Shown here piece by piece: positions 51,494 to 60,105 of a stretch of DNA of 64,000 nucleotides. Origin of the DNA: CAVSPO01 sp963730005. GTDB taxonomy: Bacteria; Actinomycetota; Actinomycetes; Propionibacteriales; Propionibacteriaceae. The stretch is from the NCBI GenBank assembly GCA_963730005.1, contig CAVSPO010000023.1, forward strand, positions 186,001 to 250,000, in the 5' to 3' direction. The notes under the pieces are model-generated. The model saw only the letters and a program-made list of their open reading frames with translations. It searched no databases and had not been told where the DNA came from. The stretch's first letter is position 1, and each line of letters opens with the position of its first letter. Both the position numbers and the translations under genes were made by a program.

Positions 51494-52330
51494 GTGACTA
51501 ACCCGATGTATCCCGGTCAGCCGAATCCCGACGAGCCCTACAGCTCGCAGCCTCACGGTGCGCAGCCCCACGGCCAACAGCCGGTGGGTCCGCTGCCGCC
51601 CATGGGCTGGTATCCGGACCCCGCAAACGCCACACAGGAGCGGTACTGGGACGGTGCGGCCTGGACCTACAACACCCGCCCCATCCAGGCGCCTGCGCCG
51701 GCCTACGGTCAGGCCTACCAGCAGCCGGTCGACAGCTGGGGTCAGCAGCAGGGCAGCTACGTCACGTCACCGGTGCAGGCCTACGGCTACGCCACCGGCC
51801 CCAGCACGGCAGACGGTGTTCCCCTGGCCGGTTGGTGGTGGCGGGTGCTGGCCGCCATCATCGACGGCATCGTCTTGTACGTGGTCGGCCTGATTGTCCA
51901 GATCCCCTTCAATGCCACTCTCACGCCGGCGGTAGAGGCCTGGACCAACGACTACCTCGCGTGGGTGTCTGCCGGCAGCATCGGCGACGTGCCGTTGCCG
52001 TGGGATCCCGCCTACGCGATGGTGGGTCCCCTCATCGCGATGACGGTCATCAACTTGTTGGTGGCCATTCTCTACGCGACGTTCCTGCTGGTTTCCAAGG
52101 CCGGCACTCTGGGAATGCTCGCCACCGGTCTGCGTGTGGTGACCCGTGACCAAGGACAGCAGCACTCCACCGTCGCGCTTGGCACCGCGCTGATCCGCAA
52201 CGTCGCCTTCTACGTGATGCAGCAGATTCCGATCGTTGGGCAGGTCAACGTCTTGTTGCCGCTGTTCAACAAGCGACGCCAGACTCTGCACGACATGCTC
52301 GCGAACACCCAGGTGGTCAAGATCACCTGA
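51494..52330 (+). CDS. RDD family membrane protein with DUF2510 N-terminus
   Basis: This 278-residue protein has a Pro/Gln-rich N-terminus containing a DUF2510 module (GWYPDPANATQERYWDGAAWT). An RDD domain follows with three or four membrane helices: LAGWWWRVLAAIIDGIVLYVV, AMTVINLLVAILYATFLLV and LGMLATGLRVV. RDD proteins are membrane proteins of mostly unknown or transport function. The GTG start has CATGCT 6 nt upstream. It ends before a strong terminator. Confidence 0.85.
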   Translation: MTNPMYPGQPNPDEPYSSQPHGAQPHGQQPVGPLPPMGWYPDPANATQERYWDGAAWTYNTRPIQAPAPAYGQAYQQPVDSWGQQQGSYVTSPVQAYGYATGPSTADGVPLAGWWWRVLAAIIDGIVLYVVGLIVQIPFNATLTPAVEAWTNDYLAWVSAGSIGDVPLPWDPAYAMVGPLIAMTVINLLVAILYATFLLVSKAGTLGMLATGLRVVTRDQGQQHSTVALGTALIRNVAFYVMQQIPIVGQVNVLLPLFNKRRQTLHDMLANTQVVKIT

Positions 52331-52346
52331 CGCCTGTCTGCACCGG

Positions 52347-52374
52347 ATGGCCCCGCCGTACCCGGCGGGGCCAT
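52347..52374 (+). terminator. Intrinsic terminator after the RDD gene
   Basis: ATGGCCCCGCCG and CGGCGGGGCCAT form a perfect 12-bp stem with loop TACC, followed by TGTCGTTTCG. Confidence 0.8.
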
Positions 52375-52423
52375 TGTCGTTTCGGGGGGCGTGGCCCGCG
52401 TGGCTTCTGTCCCCGGCCACCAC

Positions 52424-52429
52424 TAGGCT
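52424..52429 (+). promoter_or_regulatory. malQ -10 (with short leader)
   Basis: TAGGCT 31 nt upstream of ATG 52461, leaving a ~25-nt leader that carries GAGGAGG. Confidence 0.5.
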
Positions 52430-52460
52430 GTGCCGAGCGATTATCTCGAGGAGGCGACTG

Positions 52461-54626
52461 ATGGCCCTGCACGACCCAGTACTGCAAGAGCTGGCCGAGC
52501 TCTTTGGTATAGCCACCGAGTTCTGGGACTGGAAGGGTCGCCGCAGGCAGATTGCCGACACGACCGTGACGGCCATTCTGGCGGCGCTGGGCGTCGATGC
52601 GAGTTCGCAGGAGGCGGCAGCCAGGGCGGCTGAGCGCCAGCGCAACAGGGACTGGTCCAGGTCGCTGCCGCCCTGCCTCGTCGTGGAGGAAGGGCAATCA
52701 GGTTTCGTCAACGTCCATGTCAGGGCGGGCCATCCAGCCACCGTGGACATCGTGCTCGAGGACGGCTCGACCCGTTCGGCGCATCAGGTGGACAACTGGG
52801 CCGAGCCCCGCGTCATCGACGATGTGCGGATCGGCGAGGCCACCTTCAAGCTGCCCAACGACCTGCCGCTCGGTTACCACACCCTGAGGCTCAACTCGCA
52901 GGGCCGCGATGCCACTGGCAGGCTGATCATCACGCCCAGCTACCTGGGCCTGCCCCCCGCGATGGGCGCCAGCCGGGTGTGGGGGTACCAGACGCAGCTG
53001 TACAGCGTGCGGTCCCGAGCCTCGTGGGGCATCGGCGACCTGCAGGACCTGAGCGATCTCGCCATCTGGAGTGCGACCCAACAGGGTGCCGGCTACGTGC
53101 TGGTCAGCCCGTTGCACGCCGCGCAGGCGATCGAGCCGCTGGAGAACTCGCCCTATCTGCCGTGCAGCCGACGTCAGATCAACCCGTTGTACATCAGGCC
53201 GGAGGCGGTCGAAGAGTACGCACAGCTGGCGCGCGCCGACCAGGACCTGATCGAAGAACTCAAACGCCCGCTGGTCGCCGATCTGCCCACGGCCACCGGA
53301 CTGCGGCGCGACCAGGCTTGGGCCGCCAAACGACAGGCCCTGCGGCTGGTGTACTCCCAGCCACTGCGCCCGGTGCGGGCCATGGCCTTCCAGCACTATC
53401 GAGAAACCCAGGGCCAGCCCCTGCGCGACTTCGCCATCTGGTCCGTGCTGAGCGCCCATCTCGGTCCCGACTGGCGCGCCTGGCCGGAGCCCTACCGCTC
53501 GTCGCGCACCGACGAGGTAGCCGATTTCGTCAGTCAGCATGTGGACGAGATCGAGTTCATCGAGTGGCAACAATGGGTCGCGGACGAGCAGCTGAGCCGG
53601 GCGCAGCAGCAAGCTCGGGACGCCGGGATGACGGTGGGTATCGTCACCGACCTGGCGGTGGGCGTCAATGCTCTCGGGGCCGACACCTGGATGCTCGCCG
53701 ACGTCTACGCCAAGGGCGTCAGCGTGGGCGCACCGCCGGACTCGTACAACCAGATCGGTCAGGACTGGGGCCAGCCGCCGTGGCGCCCCGACCGGCTGGA
53801 AGAGCTTGGTTACGAACCCTTCGCCAGCATGGTTCGCGCCGTGCTGCGCCACGCCGGGGGCCTGCGGTTGGACCACATTCTCGGCCTGTTCCGGCAGTGG
53901 TGGGTGCCGGCCGGCGCTTCGGCAGCTGAAGGCAGTTACGTCCGATGCAACCATGAGGCCATGGTTGGAATCGTCATCCTGGAAGCGCACCGCGCGCAGG
54001 CGCTGGTGGTCGGTGAGGATCTGGGCACGGTTGAGCCCTGGGTCCGCGACTACCTGCACCGGCGGGGCGTTCTGGGGACCAGCGTCTTCTGGTTCGAGGG
54101 GGACAAGAATGGTTTGCCGCTGGCCCCGGAGAAGTGGCGCGAGCTGTGCATGGCCTCGGTCACCACGCACGACCTGCCCCCCAGCGCCGGTTACCTGGCA
54201 TTGGATCACGTGCGGTTGCGTCACGACCTGGGGATCTCCACCGAACCGCTGGACCTGGAGTTGGCCGAGGCTGAGCGGGAGCATCAGGCCTGGATTGAGC
54301 ACCTGCGTGAGCGGGGGGCCTTCGAGTTGCCGGACGGCGTCGAGGGGGTGGCTGATCCGGTGGAAACCCAGGTGCTGGCTCTGCACCACTACCTCACCTG
54401 GACGCGCAGTCGGGTGCTGAACGCGGCCCTGGTGGACGCAGTGGGGGAGCGTCGCACGCAGAACCAGCCGGGCACCGTCGACGAATACCCGAACTGGCGG
54501 GTTCCGCTGAGCGGCCAGGACGGCCAGGTGCTGCTGCTGGAGGACGTTTACCGGATGGCGCGCCCGATGCGGCTCGCCGCCGTGATGACCGGAGCCGATT
54601 CGGTCCGCGAACCCTGGCAGGGCTGA
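52461..54626 (+). CDS. malQ: 4-alpha-glucanotransferase
   Basis: This 721-residue GH77 amylomaltase moves glucan segments between maltodextrins. It has the N-terminal extension seen in actinobacterial MalQ (residues 1-160) and then the barrel: SPYLPCSRRQINPLYI, nucleophile in GGLRLDHILGLFRQWW, acid/base in VVGEDLGTVEPWV and transition-state Asp in TTHDLPPSAGYL. GAGGAGG lies 6 nt before the ATG. A long in-frame upstream extension is ignored. The gene is monocistronic. Confidence 0.93.
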   Translation: MALHDPVLQELAELFGIATEFWDWKGRRRQIADTTVTAILAALGVDASSQEAAARAAERQRNRDWSRSLPPCLVVEEGQSGFVNVHVRAGHPATVDIVLEDGSTRSAHQVDNWAEPRVIDDVRIGEATFKLPNDLPLGYHTLRLNSQGRDATGRLIITPSYLGLPPAMGASRVWGYQTQLYSVRSRASWGIGDLQDLSDLAIWSATQQGAGYVLVSPLHAAQAIEPLENSPYLPCSRRQINPLYIRPEAVEEYAQLARADQDLIEELKRPLVADLPTATGLRRDQAWAAKRQALRLVYSQPLRPVRAMAFQHYRETQGQPLRDFAIWSVLSAHLGPDWRAWPEPYRSSRTDEVADFVSQHVDEIEFIEWQQWVADEQLSRAQQQARDAGMTVGIVTDLAVGVNALGADTWMLADVYAKGVSVGAPPDSYNQIGQDWGQPPWRPDRLEELGYEPFASMVRAVLRHAGGLRLDHILGLFRQWWVPAGASAAEGSYVRCNHEAMVGIVILEAHRAQALVVGEDLGTVEPWVRDYLHRRGVLGTSVFWFEGDKNGLPLAPEKWRELCMASVTTHDLPPSAGYLALDHVRLRHDLGISTEPLDLELAEAEREHQAWIEHLRERGAFELPDGVEGVADPVETQVLALHHYLTWTRSRVLNAALVDAVGERRTQNQPGTVDEYPNWRVPLSGQDGQVLLLEDVYRMARPMRLAAVMTGADSVREPWQG

Positions 54627-54712
54627 ACGGCCGGCCGGCCCTTCGTGCCGGCACCCACCGGCTTGTGCTGCGGCTGCCGAACGGAGTTGGACGTTTGAGC
54701 CACAATGGGGGC

Positions 54713-55027
54713 ATGCCGTTCGAGTCGTCGCCCAGAGGAGAGCCTGCCGGCGGCACGATCATCCAGGAGCGTGCCGCCGAGCAGCCTCAATCGGTCGACC
54801 CCTGGGTGACGGTCGTCTGGGACGATCCGGTCAACTTGATGAGTTACGTCACTCACGTGTTCTCCAGTTACTTCGGTTATGAGCGCTCCAAGGCCGAGCA
54901 CCTGATGATGCAGGTGCACATGGAGGGTCGCGCAGTGGTGTCGTCGGGCTGCCGGGAGGCCATGGAGGTCGACGTCAGCGCGATGCACGGCTTCGGCCTG
55001 TGGGCCACCCTGGACAGGGCTGACTAG
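54713..55027 (+). CDS. clpS: ATP-dependent Clp protease adaptor ClpS
   Basis: This 104-residue adaptor delivers N-degron substrates to ClpC/ClpA-ClpP. The hydrophobic N-degron pocket and Clp-binding surfaces are marked by VVWDDPVNLMSYVTHVFSSYFG, MMQVHMEGRAVVSSG and a final HGFGLWATL. The ~25-residue N-terminal tail is disordered, as expected. CACAAT lies 6 nt before the ATG. A DUF2017 gene follows after 1 bp, a pairing widely conserved in actinobacteria. Confidence 0.92.
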   Translation: MPFESSPRGEPAGGTIIQERAAEQPQSVDPWVTVVWDDPVNLMSYVTHVFSSYFGYERSKAEHLMMQVHMEGRAVVSSGCREAMEVDVSAMHGFGLWATLDRAD

Positions 55028-55028
55028 C

Positions 55029-55625
55029 GTGCAGGGCTTCCGTCGTAGACGCAACACGCTTGTCGCCATCCTGGAACACCAGGAGATCGACCTGGTGATG
55101 AGCCTCGTCGAGCAGTTGGTCAGCTTGCTGAATGACGAGGCGTTGGGCGGTGTTGCTGCCCCCGTCCACGTCGGGCAGGACGAGGAGCTCGACCTTTTCG
55201 AGCGGTTGGAACGCGAGTTGGGGGAGCCGGCGGGCGATCTCTGTTCCGCCACCAACTCGGATCCAGTCCTGGCCAGGCTGTTCCCCGACGCTTACCCCGA
55301 CGACCCGGAGGCGTCCCGCGACTTCCGGCACTTCACCCAGTGTGCGCAGCGCGACTCGAAGCTGGCCGCCTGCATCCACGTGCGGGATGATCTGGCCGGG
55401 GTCTCGCACGACGGGAAGTGCGTCATCGGGATCGATCGGGTGCACTCCTGGCTGATCACCCTGACCAATCTGCGGCTGGCGGTGGCGGTACGGCTGGGAA
55501 TCGAGGACGCCCAGAGTGCCGACGTCCTGGCCGAGTTGCCGGCATCTGATCCCCGGGCGTGGGTCTTCGACATCTACGAATGGCTCGGCTGGGTGCAGGA
55601 GTCTCTGCTCGCCTGTCTGGAGTGA
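55029..55625 (+). CDS. DUF2017 family protein
   Basis: This 198-residue helical protein of unknown function nearly always follows clpS in actinobacteria. Typical segments are EIDLVMSLVEQLVSLL, DPVLARLFPDAYPDDPEASRDFRHFT and WLITLTNLRLAVAVRLGI. The GTG start is 1 bp after the clpS stop, so it is probably translated by re-initiation. A role with ClpS is only inferred from linkage. Confidence 0.88.
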   Translation: MQGFRRRRNTLVAILEHQEIDLVMSLVEQLVSLLNDEALGGVAAPVHVGQDEELDLFERLERELGEPAGDLCSATNSDPVLARLFPDAYPDDPEASRDFRHFTQCAQRDSKLAACIHVRDDLAGVSHDGKCVIGIDRVHSWLITLTNLRLAVAVRLGIEDAQSADVLAELPASDPRAWVFDIYEWLGWVQESLLACLE

Positions 55626-55667
55626 GGCGCAGCAGGTCGCCGGGCGCTCAGGCCCGCTGCATCCGCC

Positions 55668-55673
55668 TACACT
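55668..55673 (+). promoter_or_regulatory. murI -10 (leaderless)
   Basis: TACACT, 6 nt before GTG 55680. Confidence 0.55.
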
Positions 55674-55679
55674 GACCGG

Positions 55680-56498
55680 GTGACCTCAACTGTCCCGATC
55701 GACGTCGACGCGCCGATCGGCGTTTTTGACTCAGGTTTCGGCGGCCTGACCGTTGCTCGCGCCATCGTCGACCTGTTGCCGCACGAGGACATCATCTACT
55801 TCGGTGACACGGCTCGGGCTCCCTACGGGCCGCGGCCGATCGCCGAGGTGCGCGGCTTCGTGCTGCAGTCGCTGGACAGGCTGGTCGAGATCGGGGTGAA
55901 GGCCTTGGTGATCGCCTGCAACACGGGGTCGTCCGCTGCGATCGCGGATGCCCGGGAACGCTACGACGTGCCGATCATCGAAGTGATCATCCCGGCTGCC
56001 CGCAGGGCGGCGCGGACGACCCGAAACGGGCGGGTGGGCGTGGTGTGCACCGAGGCCACTGCCAAGTCGCGCGCCTACGACGACGCGCTGGCCGCCTCGA
56101 ACGTCGAGCTCTTCACGCAGGTGGCCCCGCGGTTCGTGGAGCTGGTCGAAGCGGGCATCACCAACGGCCCGGAGGTGCTGGCGATCGCTCGCGAGTATCT
56201 GGAGCCGCTGCGGGATGCCAGGGTGGACACCCTGATCCTGGGCTGCACGCACTACCCCTTGTTGAGTGGCGTCATCGGTTATGTGATGGGTGAGGATGTG
56301 GCGCTGGTGAGCAGCGCCGACGAGTGCGCCCGAAACACGTTCTCGCTGCTCAACGACCTCAACCTGCTGCGCTCCGACGCGCACCACAAGGCGCGCCGGG
56401 CGTTCCTGACCACCGGTAATGCGGAACGCTTCGCGGGGCTGAGCCAGCGTCTGATGGGCGGTTTCGTCGCGGACGTGCACCCCGTCACCCTGGATTGA
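55680..56498 (+). CDS. murI: Glutamate racemase
   Basis: This 272-residue enzyme makes D-glutamate for peptidoglycan. Both catalytic cysteines are present: C80 in VIACNTGSSAA and C189 in ILGCTHYPLL. The N-terminal signature is GVFDSGFGGLTV and YFGDTARAPYG. The leaderless GTG is supported by the promoter. The PF07826-like gene follows after 49 bp. Confidence 0.96.
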   Translation: MTSTVPIDVDAPIGVFDSGFGGLTVARAIVDLLPHEDIIYFGDTARAPYGPRPIAEVRGFVLQSLDRLVEIGVKALVIACNTGSSAAIADARERYDVPIIEVIIPAARRAARTTRNGRVGVVCTEATAKSRAYDDALAASNVELFTQVAPRFVELVEAGITNGPEVLAIAREYLEPLRDARVDTLILGCTHYPLLSGVIGYVMGEDVALVSSADECARNTFSLLNDLNLLRSDAHHKARRAFLTTGNAERFAGLSQRLMGGFVADVHPVTLD

Positions 56499-56547
56499 AA
56501 CCTTGATCCAAGACACCCACGATCTCGAACACCTGGAGGAGCCGATC

Positions 56548-57234
56548 ATGACGTCCGTGCCCACTCTCACCGAGGCACTGCAGTCCAACAGCTACCCGGG
56601 AAGGGGGCTTGTCGTCACCCGCCTGGTGGGCGGGCCCCTGGTGGTGGGCTACTTCCTGACCGGCCGCAGCCCGGCGTCCCAGGCACGAACCTTCTTGCGC
56701 AAGGACACTGGTCTGGCCGTCGTCCCGACCGATGACACTGCCCACGACGAGCTCCGGCACTACCTCGCCGCCACCTGGACGAGTGACCACTGTGTGGTCG
56801 GCAACGGCGACCAGGTCGAGGTGGTCGCCGGGCGGCTGAACGCGGGACAGCCGCCCGCACAGGCACTGATGGACCTGCAGTACGAGCCCGACCCCCCGCT
56901 GTACACCTCACGGATCACCACTGTGGTCAGCCGCGACTGCAGCGTGGCTGTGCTCGGGGCCGCCCGCCACAGTGCGTTCGACCGGGAGGCGGCCAACGTG
57001 ATGGCCGTGACCATCGCAGGCCTGGGTGAGGGCGAGGCAGTGCTGTGGACGACCTACCAGTCGAGTGAGGGCAAGGTGTCCACGGCCGCGCCTTACCTGG
57101 AGGTCACCACCGACGCCGGCACTGCGGAAGACCTGTGCGACCAGCTGTGGGAAGCGCTGCCCACCAGCCTGCGCGTCGGTGCCGCGGTGGTCTCCCCGGC
57201 AGGCGGGGACGCGGTGACCCGGGCGCGCTCCTGA
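56548..57234 (+). CDS. IMP cyclohydrolase-like (PF07826/PurO-type) protein
   Basis: This 228-residue protein resembles the archaeal PurO-type IMP cyclohydrolase fold found also in some bacteria: SNSYPGRGLVVTRLVGGPLVVGYFLTGRSPASQART, then a region of regularly spaced strands. The conserved YPGRG and GRS motifs are visible. Whether it closes the IMP ring or acts on another substrate is unknown, as most actinobacteria use PurH. The ATG at 56548 has GGAGGAG 7 nt upstream; the longer start at 56503 lacks a site. It may be cotranscribed with murI. Confidence 0.65.
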   Translation: MTSVPTLTEALQSNSYPGRGLVVTRLVGGPLVVGYFLTGRSPASQARTFLRKDTGLAVVPTDDTAHDELRHYLAATWTSDHCVVGNGDQVEVVAGRLNAGQPPAQALMDLQYEPDPPLYTSRITTVVSRDCSVAVLGAARHSAFDREAANVMAVTIAGLGEGEAVLWTTYQSSEGKVSTAAPYLEVTTDAGTAEDLCDQLWEALPTSLRVGAAVVSPAGGDAVTRARS

Positions 57235-57274
57235 GCCGTGCAACCAGTGATTCAGGGCCTTGCCCTGCGGGGGG

Positions 57275-57280
57275 TAGGTT
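57275..57280 (+). promoter_or_regulatory. rph -10 (leaderless)
   Basis: TAGGTT, 7 nt before ATG 57288. Confidence 0.55.
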
Positions 57281-57287
57281 GATCCCC

Positions 57288-58013
57288 ATGTCTTTCACCC
57301 GATCGGATGGCCGCGCGTTCGATGAGCTGCGCCCCGTCACCCTGACCCGCAACTGGCTTGACCATGCCGAGGGTTCCGTGCTGATCGAGGTTGGGCGGAC
57401 CCGTGTGCTGTGTGCTGCCAGTGTCACCGCTGGTGTGCCGCGCTGGCGCAAGGGCACCGGCCTTGGTTGGGTGACCAGCGAGTACGCGATGCTGCCGCGG
57501 GCCACCAACACCCGAAACGACCGCGAGTCCGTCAAGGGCCGACTGGGGGGCCGCACCCACGAGATCAGCAGGTTGATCGGCCGCAGCCTGCGGGCCGTCA
57601 TCGACTACAAGGCGCTCGGTGAGAACACCATCGTGCTGGACTGCGACGTGCTGCAGGCAGACGGCGGCACCCGCACCGCAGCCGTCACCGGGGCCTACGT
57701 GGCGCTGGTTGATGCCGTCAGCTACCTGCGGGAACGTCGGCTGCTGGTCGGCGAGCCGCTCAAGGACTCGGTGGCAGCCGTGTCGGTGGGGGTGGTGCAG
57801 GGCGTCCCGCTGCTCGATCTGGCCTACGACGAGGACTTCGACGCAGGCACCGACATGAACATCGTCTGCAGTGGCAGCGGCGATTTCATCGAGGTGCAGG
57901 GCACCGCCGAGGGCGCTCCGTTCAACCGTGCAACCCTGGACGCGCTGCTCGACCTGGGGCAGGCAGGCACCGCTCGGCTGCGTCGGCTGCAGCAGGAGGT
58001 GCTGGCGCGATGA
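57288..58013 (+). CDS. rph: Ribonuclease PH
   Basis: This 241-residue phosphorolytic 3'-5' exoribonuclease trims tRNA precursors. Motifs: GSVLIEVGRTRVLCAASV, GWVTSEYAMLPRATNTRNDRE, GGRTHEISRLIGRSLRAV (phosphate-binding Arg), LDCDVLQADGGTRTAAVTGA and NIVCSGSGDFIEVQGTAEGAPF. It is leaderless. It overlaps rdgB by 4 bp (ATGA), a pairing conserved in many bacteria. Confidence 0.96.
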   Translation: MSFTRSDGRAFDELRPVTLTRNWLDHAEGSVLIEVGRTRVLCAASVTAGVPRWRKGTGLGWVTSEYAMLPRATNTRNDRESVKGRLGGRTHEISRLIGRSLRAVIDYKALGENTIVLDCDVLQADGGTRTAAVTGAYVALVDAVSYLRERRLLVGEPLKDSVAAVSVGVVQGVPLLDLAYDEDFDAGTDMNIVCSGSGDFIEVQGTAEGAPFNRATLDALLDLGQAGTARLRRLQQEVLAR

Positions 58014-58693
58014 CCATCCAGATCCTGTTGGCCACCGGCAACCACAAGAAGCTCGCCGAGCTGCGGCGCATCATCGCCGAGCAGCACCTCGACCTGGAGG
58101 TGCTCGGCCTGCGTGACGTGCCCGGGTACGCCGAGCCGGCCGAGACGGAGTGGACCTTCGAAGGCAACGCCCTGATCAAGGCCCGCGCCGGGGTGGCTCA
58201 CACGGGCCTGCCCACTCTGGCAGACGACTCCGGTCTGTGCGTGGACGCACTCAACCACATGCCCGGCGTGCGGTCGGCACGCTGGGCGGGCCCCGAGCAG
58301 GAGGACATCGCCAATCTGGAGTTGGTGCTGCGGCAGGTCGACGACGTGCCGGCTGATCGACGCCAGGCGCAGTTCGTCGCGGTGATGGCTTTGGTACTTC
58401 CCGACGGTCGGGAGTTCACTGCCCGCGGCGAGATGTCGGGGCGGCTGGCGCACGCTGCCAGGGGCGGGCACGGCTTCGGGTACGACCCCATCTTCGTCGC
58501 CGATGACCAGACCCTGCCTCCGGGCGGGGTGCCACGCACCAATGGCCAGCTGGCGGGGCCCGAGAAGGACGCCATCAGCCACCGCGGCAAGGCGGTGCGC
58601 AAGATCCTGCAGATCCTGGTCGAGGCGCTCGACGTCCCGCACCAGGCGGTTGAGTCACCGACGGCAACGCCTGGAACACAGCAGGAATCGTGA
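58010..58693 (+). CDS. rdgB: Non-canonical purine NTP pyrophosphatase (dITP/XTP)
   Basis: This 227-residue Ham1/RdgB enzyme removes dITP, ITP and XTP from the nucleotide pool. Motifs: LLATGNHKKLAELRR, TFEGNALIKARAGVAHTGLPTLADDSGLCVDAL, GRLAHAARGGHGFGYDPIFV and ISHRGKAVRK. Its start overlaps rph by 4 bp. The last ~20 residues (SPTATPGTQQES) are a non-conserved tail. Confidence 0.95.
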   Translation: MTIQILLATGNHKKLAELRRIIAEQHLDLEVLGLRDVPGYAEPAETEWTFEGNALIKARAGVAHTGLPTLADDSGLCVDALNHMPGVRSARWAGPEQEDIANLELVLRQVDDVPADRRQAQFVAVMALVLPDGREFTARGEMSGRLAHAARGGHGFGYDPIFVADDQTLPPGGVPRTNGQLAGPEKDAISHRGKAVRKILQILVEALDVPHQAVESPTATPGTQQES

Positions 58694-58715
58694 ACGTGGC
58701 CGGGGGACGCAAGCC

Positions 58716-59528
58716 ATGAGACAGTATCTTGACCTGCTGCGGCACGTGCAACAGGTCGGTGTGCATCGCCCGGACCGCACGGGGACCGGAACCACCAGCG
58801 TCTTCGGTCACCAGATGCGCTTCGACCTCGCGAAGGGCTTTCCGCTGCTCACCACCAAGAAGGTGTTCACCCGCAGTGTCTTCGGTGAGCTGTTGTGGTT
58901 CCTTCGCGGCGACACCAACGTCGGTTGGCTGCATGACCACAACATCCACATCTGGGATGAGTGGGCCGATGAGAACGGCGACCTGGGGCCGATCTACGGC
59001 AGTCAGTGGCGGTCCTGGCCGGCACCGGACGGTCGGTCCATCGACCAGATTGCCGACGTCATCCACCAGATCAGGAACAACCCCTTCTCGCGACGCCACA
59101 TCGTCAGCGCCTGGAACCCGGCACTGGTGGACGACATGGCGCTGCCGCCGTGCCACACCCTGTTCCAGTTCTATGTCAGTCCCGATGAGCACGGCGAGCC
59201 GCACAAACTGAGCTGCCAGCTCTATCAGCGCAGCGCCGACCTGTTCATCGGGGTGCCGTTCAACATCGCGTCGTACTCGTTGCTGACCCACATGGTCGCC
59301 CAGGTGACCGGACTGGCGGTGGGCGACTACGTGCACACCTTCGGTGATGCGCACATCTACGACAACCACGCCGAGCAGGTCGCCACCCAGCTGGCGCGAT
59401 CACCCCGAGCGTTGCCGACGCTGCAGCTGAACCCCGGCGTCCGGGAGATCGACGGCTTCACGCTGGACGACATCGAGGTGTGCGACTACGACCCGTGGCC
59501 GGCCATCAAGGCACCGATCGCCGTTTGA
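58716..59528 (+). CDS. thyA: Thymidylate synthase
   Basis: This 270-residue enzyme methylates dUMP to dTMP using methylene-tetrahydrofolate. The catalytic Cys is in LPPCHTLFQFYV. Others are RTGTGTTSVFG, GELLWFLRGDTNVGWL, SRRHIVSAWNP and DLFIGVPFNIASYSLLTHM. GGGGG lies about 8 nt before ATG 58716; a longer in-frame start at 58503 would overlap rdgB and is rejected. folA follows 29 bp later, the usual folate-cycle pair. Confidence 0.96.
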   Translation: MRQYLDLLRHVQQVGVHRPDRTGTGTTSVFGHQMRFDLAKGFPLLTTKKVFTRSVFGELLWFLRGDTNVGWLHDHNIHIWDEWADENGDLGPIYGSQWRSWPAPDGRSIDQIADVIHQIRNNPFSRRHIVSAWNPALVDDMALPPCHTLFQFYVSPDEHGEPHKLSCQLYQRSADLFIGVPFNIASYSLLTHMVAQVTGLAVGDYVHTFGDAHIYDNHAEQVATQLARSPRALPTLQLNPGVREIDGFTLDDIEVCDYDPWPAIKAPIAV

Positions 59529-59557
59529 CGCCAGCCGGCGGCCAGTCAGGAGAACCC

Positions 59558-60103
59558 ATGAGAATCATCGCCATCGCCGCCGTCGCCGACAACGGCGTGA
59601 TTGGTTCCGGGCACGGCATGCTGTGGCATTTGCCCGGAGACTTCAAGCGGTTCAAGCGGGTGACCATGGGACACACGCTCGTCCTCGGACGGCGCACCTT
59701 CGAGGAGATCGGTTTGTTGCCGGGACGGCGCACCGTGGTGGTGACGCGAGATCCCGGCTGGTCCCACGACGGTGTGGACGCCGTGCGTTCAGTTCCCGAG
59801 GCCTTGGCACTGGCGGCGGCGCGTGGTGCCGATCGTGTCTTCATCGGCGGGGGTTCCGAGCTGTACCAGTCGGCGATGCCCTGGGTGACCGAGCTCGACC
59901 TGACCAGGGTGGCACAGAGCCCGGACGGTGCTGCCCGGTTCCCTGCCATCGACCCGGATCAGTGGACGCGGGTGTCGTCGGTGCGGATGCCCGAGGGGTA
60001 CTCGTTCACCTACTGGTTGCCGCGGGTGATCTGTGAAATTGCCAGCCGGGACCCCAACGCCCTCGGGCTGGCGGGCTTGGGCGAGCGCCTGCCAGCGGAG
60101 TAG
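59558..60103 (+). CDS. folA: Dihydrofolate reductase
   Basis: This 181-residue enzyme regenerates tetrahydrofolate after ThyA. Motifs: IAAVADNGVIGSGHGMLWHLPGDFKRFK (substrate-binding Asp), MGHTLVLGRRTFEEIG and ADRVFIGGGSELYQSAM (NADPH). It is a little longer than E. coli FolA, with a C-terminal extension (ASRDPNALGLAGLGERLPAE). CAGGAGA lies 6 nt before the ATG. dinB starts 2 bp after its stop. Confidence 0.95.
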   Translation: MRIIAIAAVADNGVIGSGHGMLWHLPGDFKRFKRVTMGHTLVLGRRTFEEIGLLPGRRTVVVTRDPGWSHDGVDAVRSVPEALALAAARGADRVFIGGGSELYQSAMPWVTELDLTRVAQSPDGAARFPAIDPDQWTRVSSVRMPEGYSFTYWLPRVICEIASRDPNALGLAGLGERLPAE

Positions 60104-60105
60104 CC

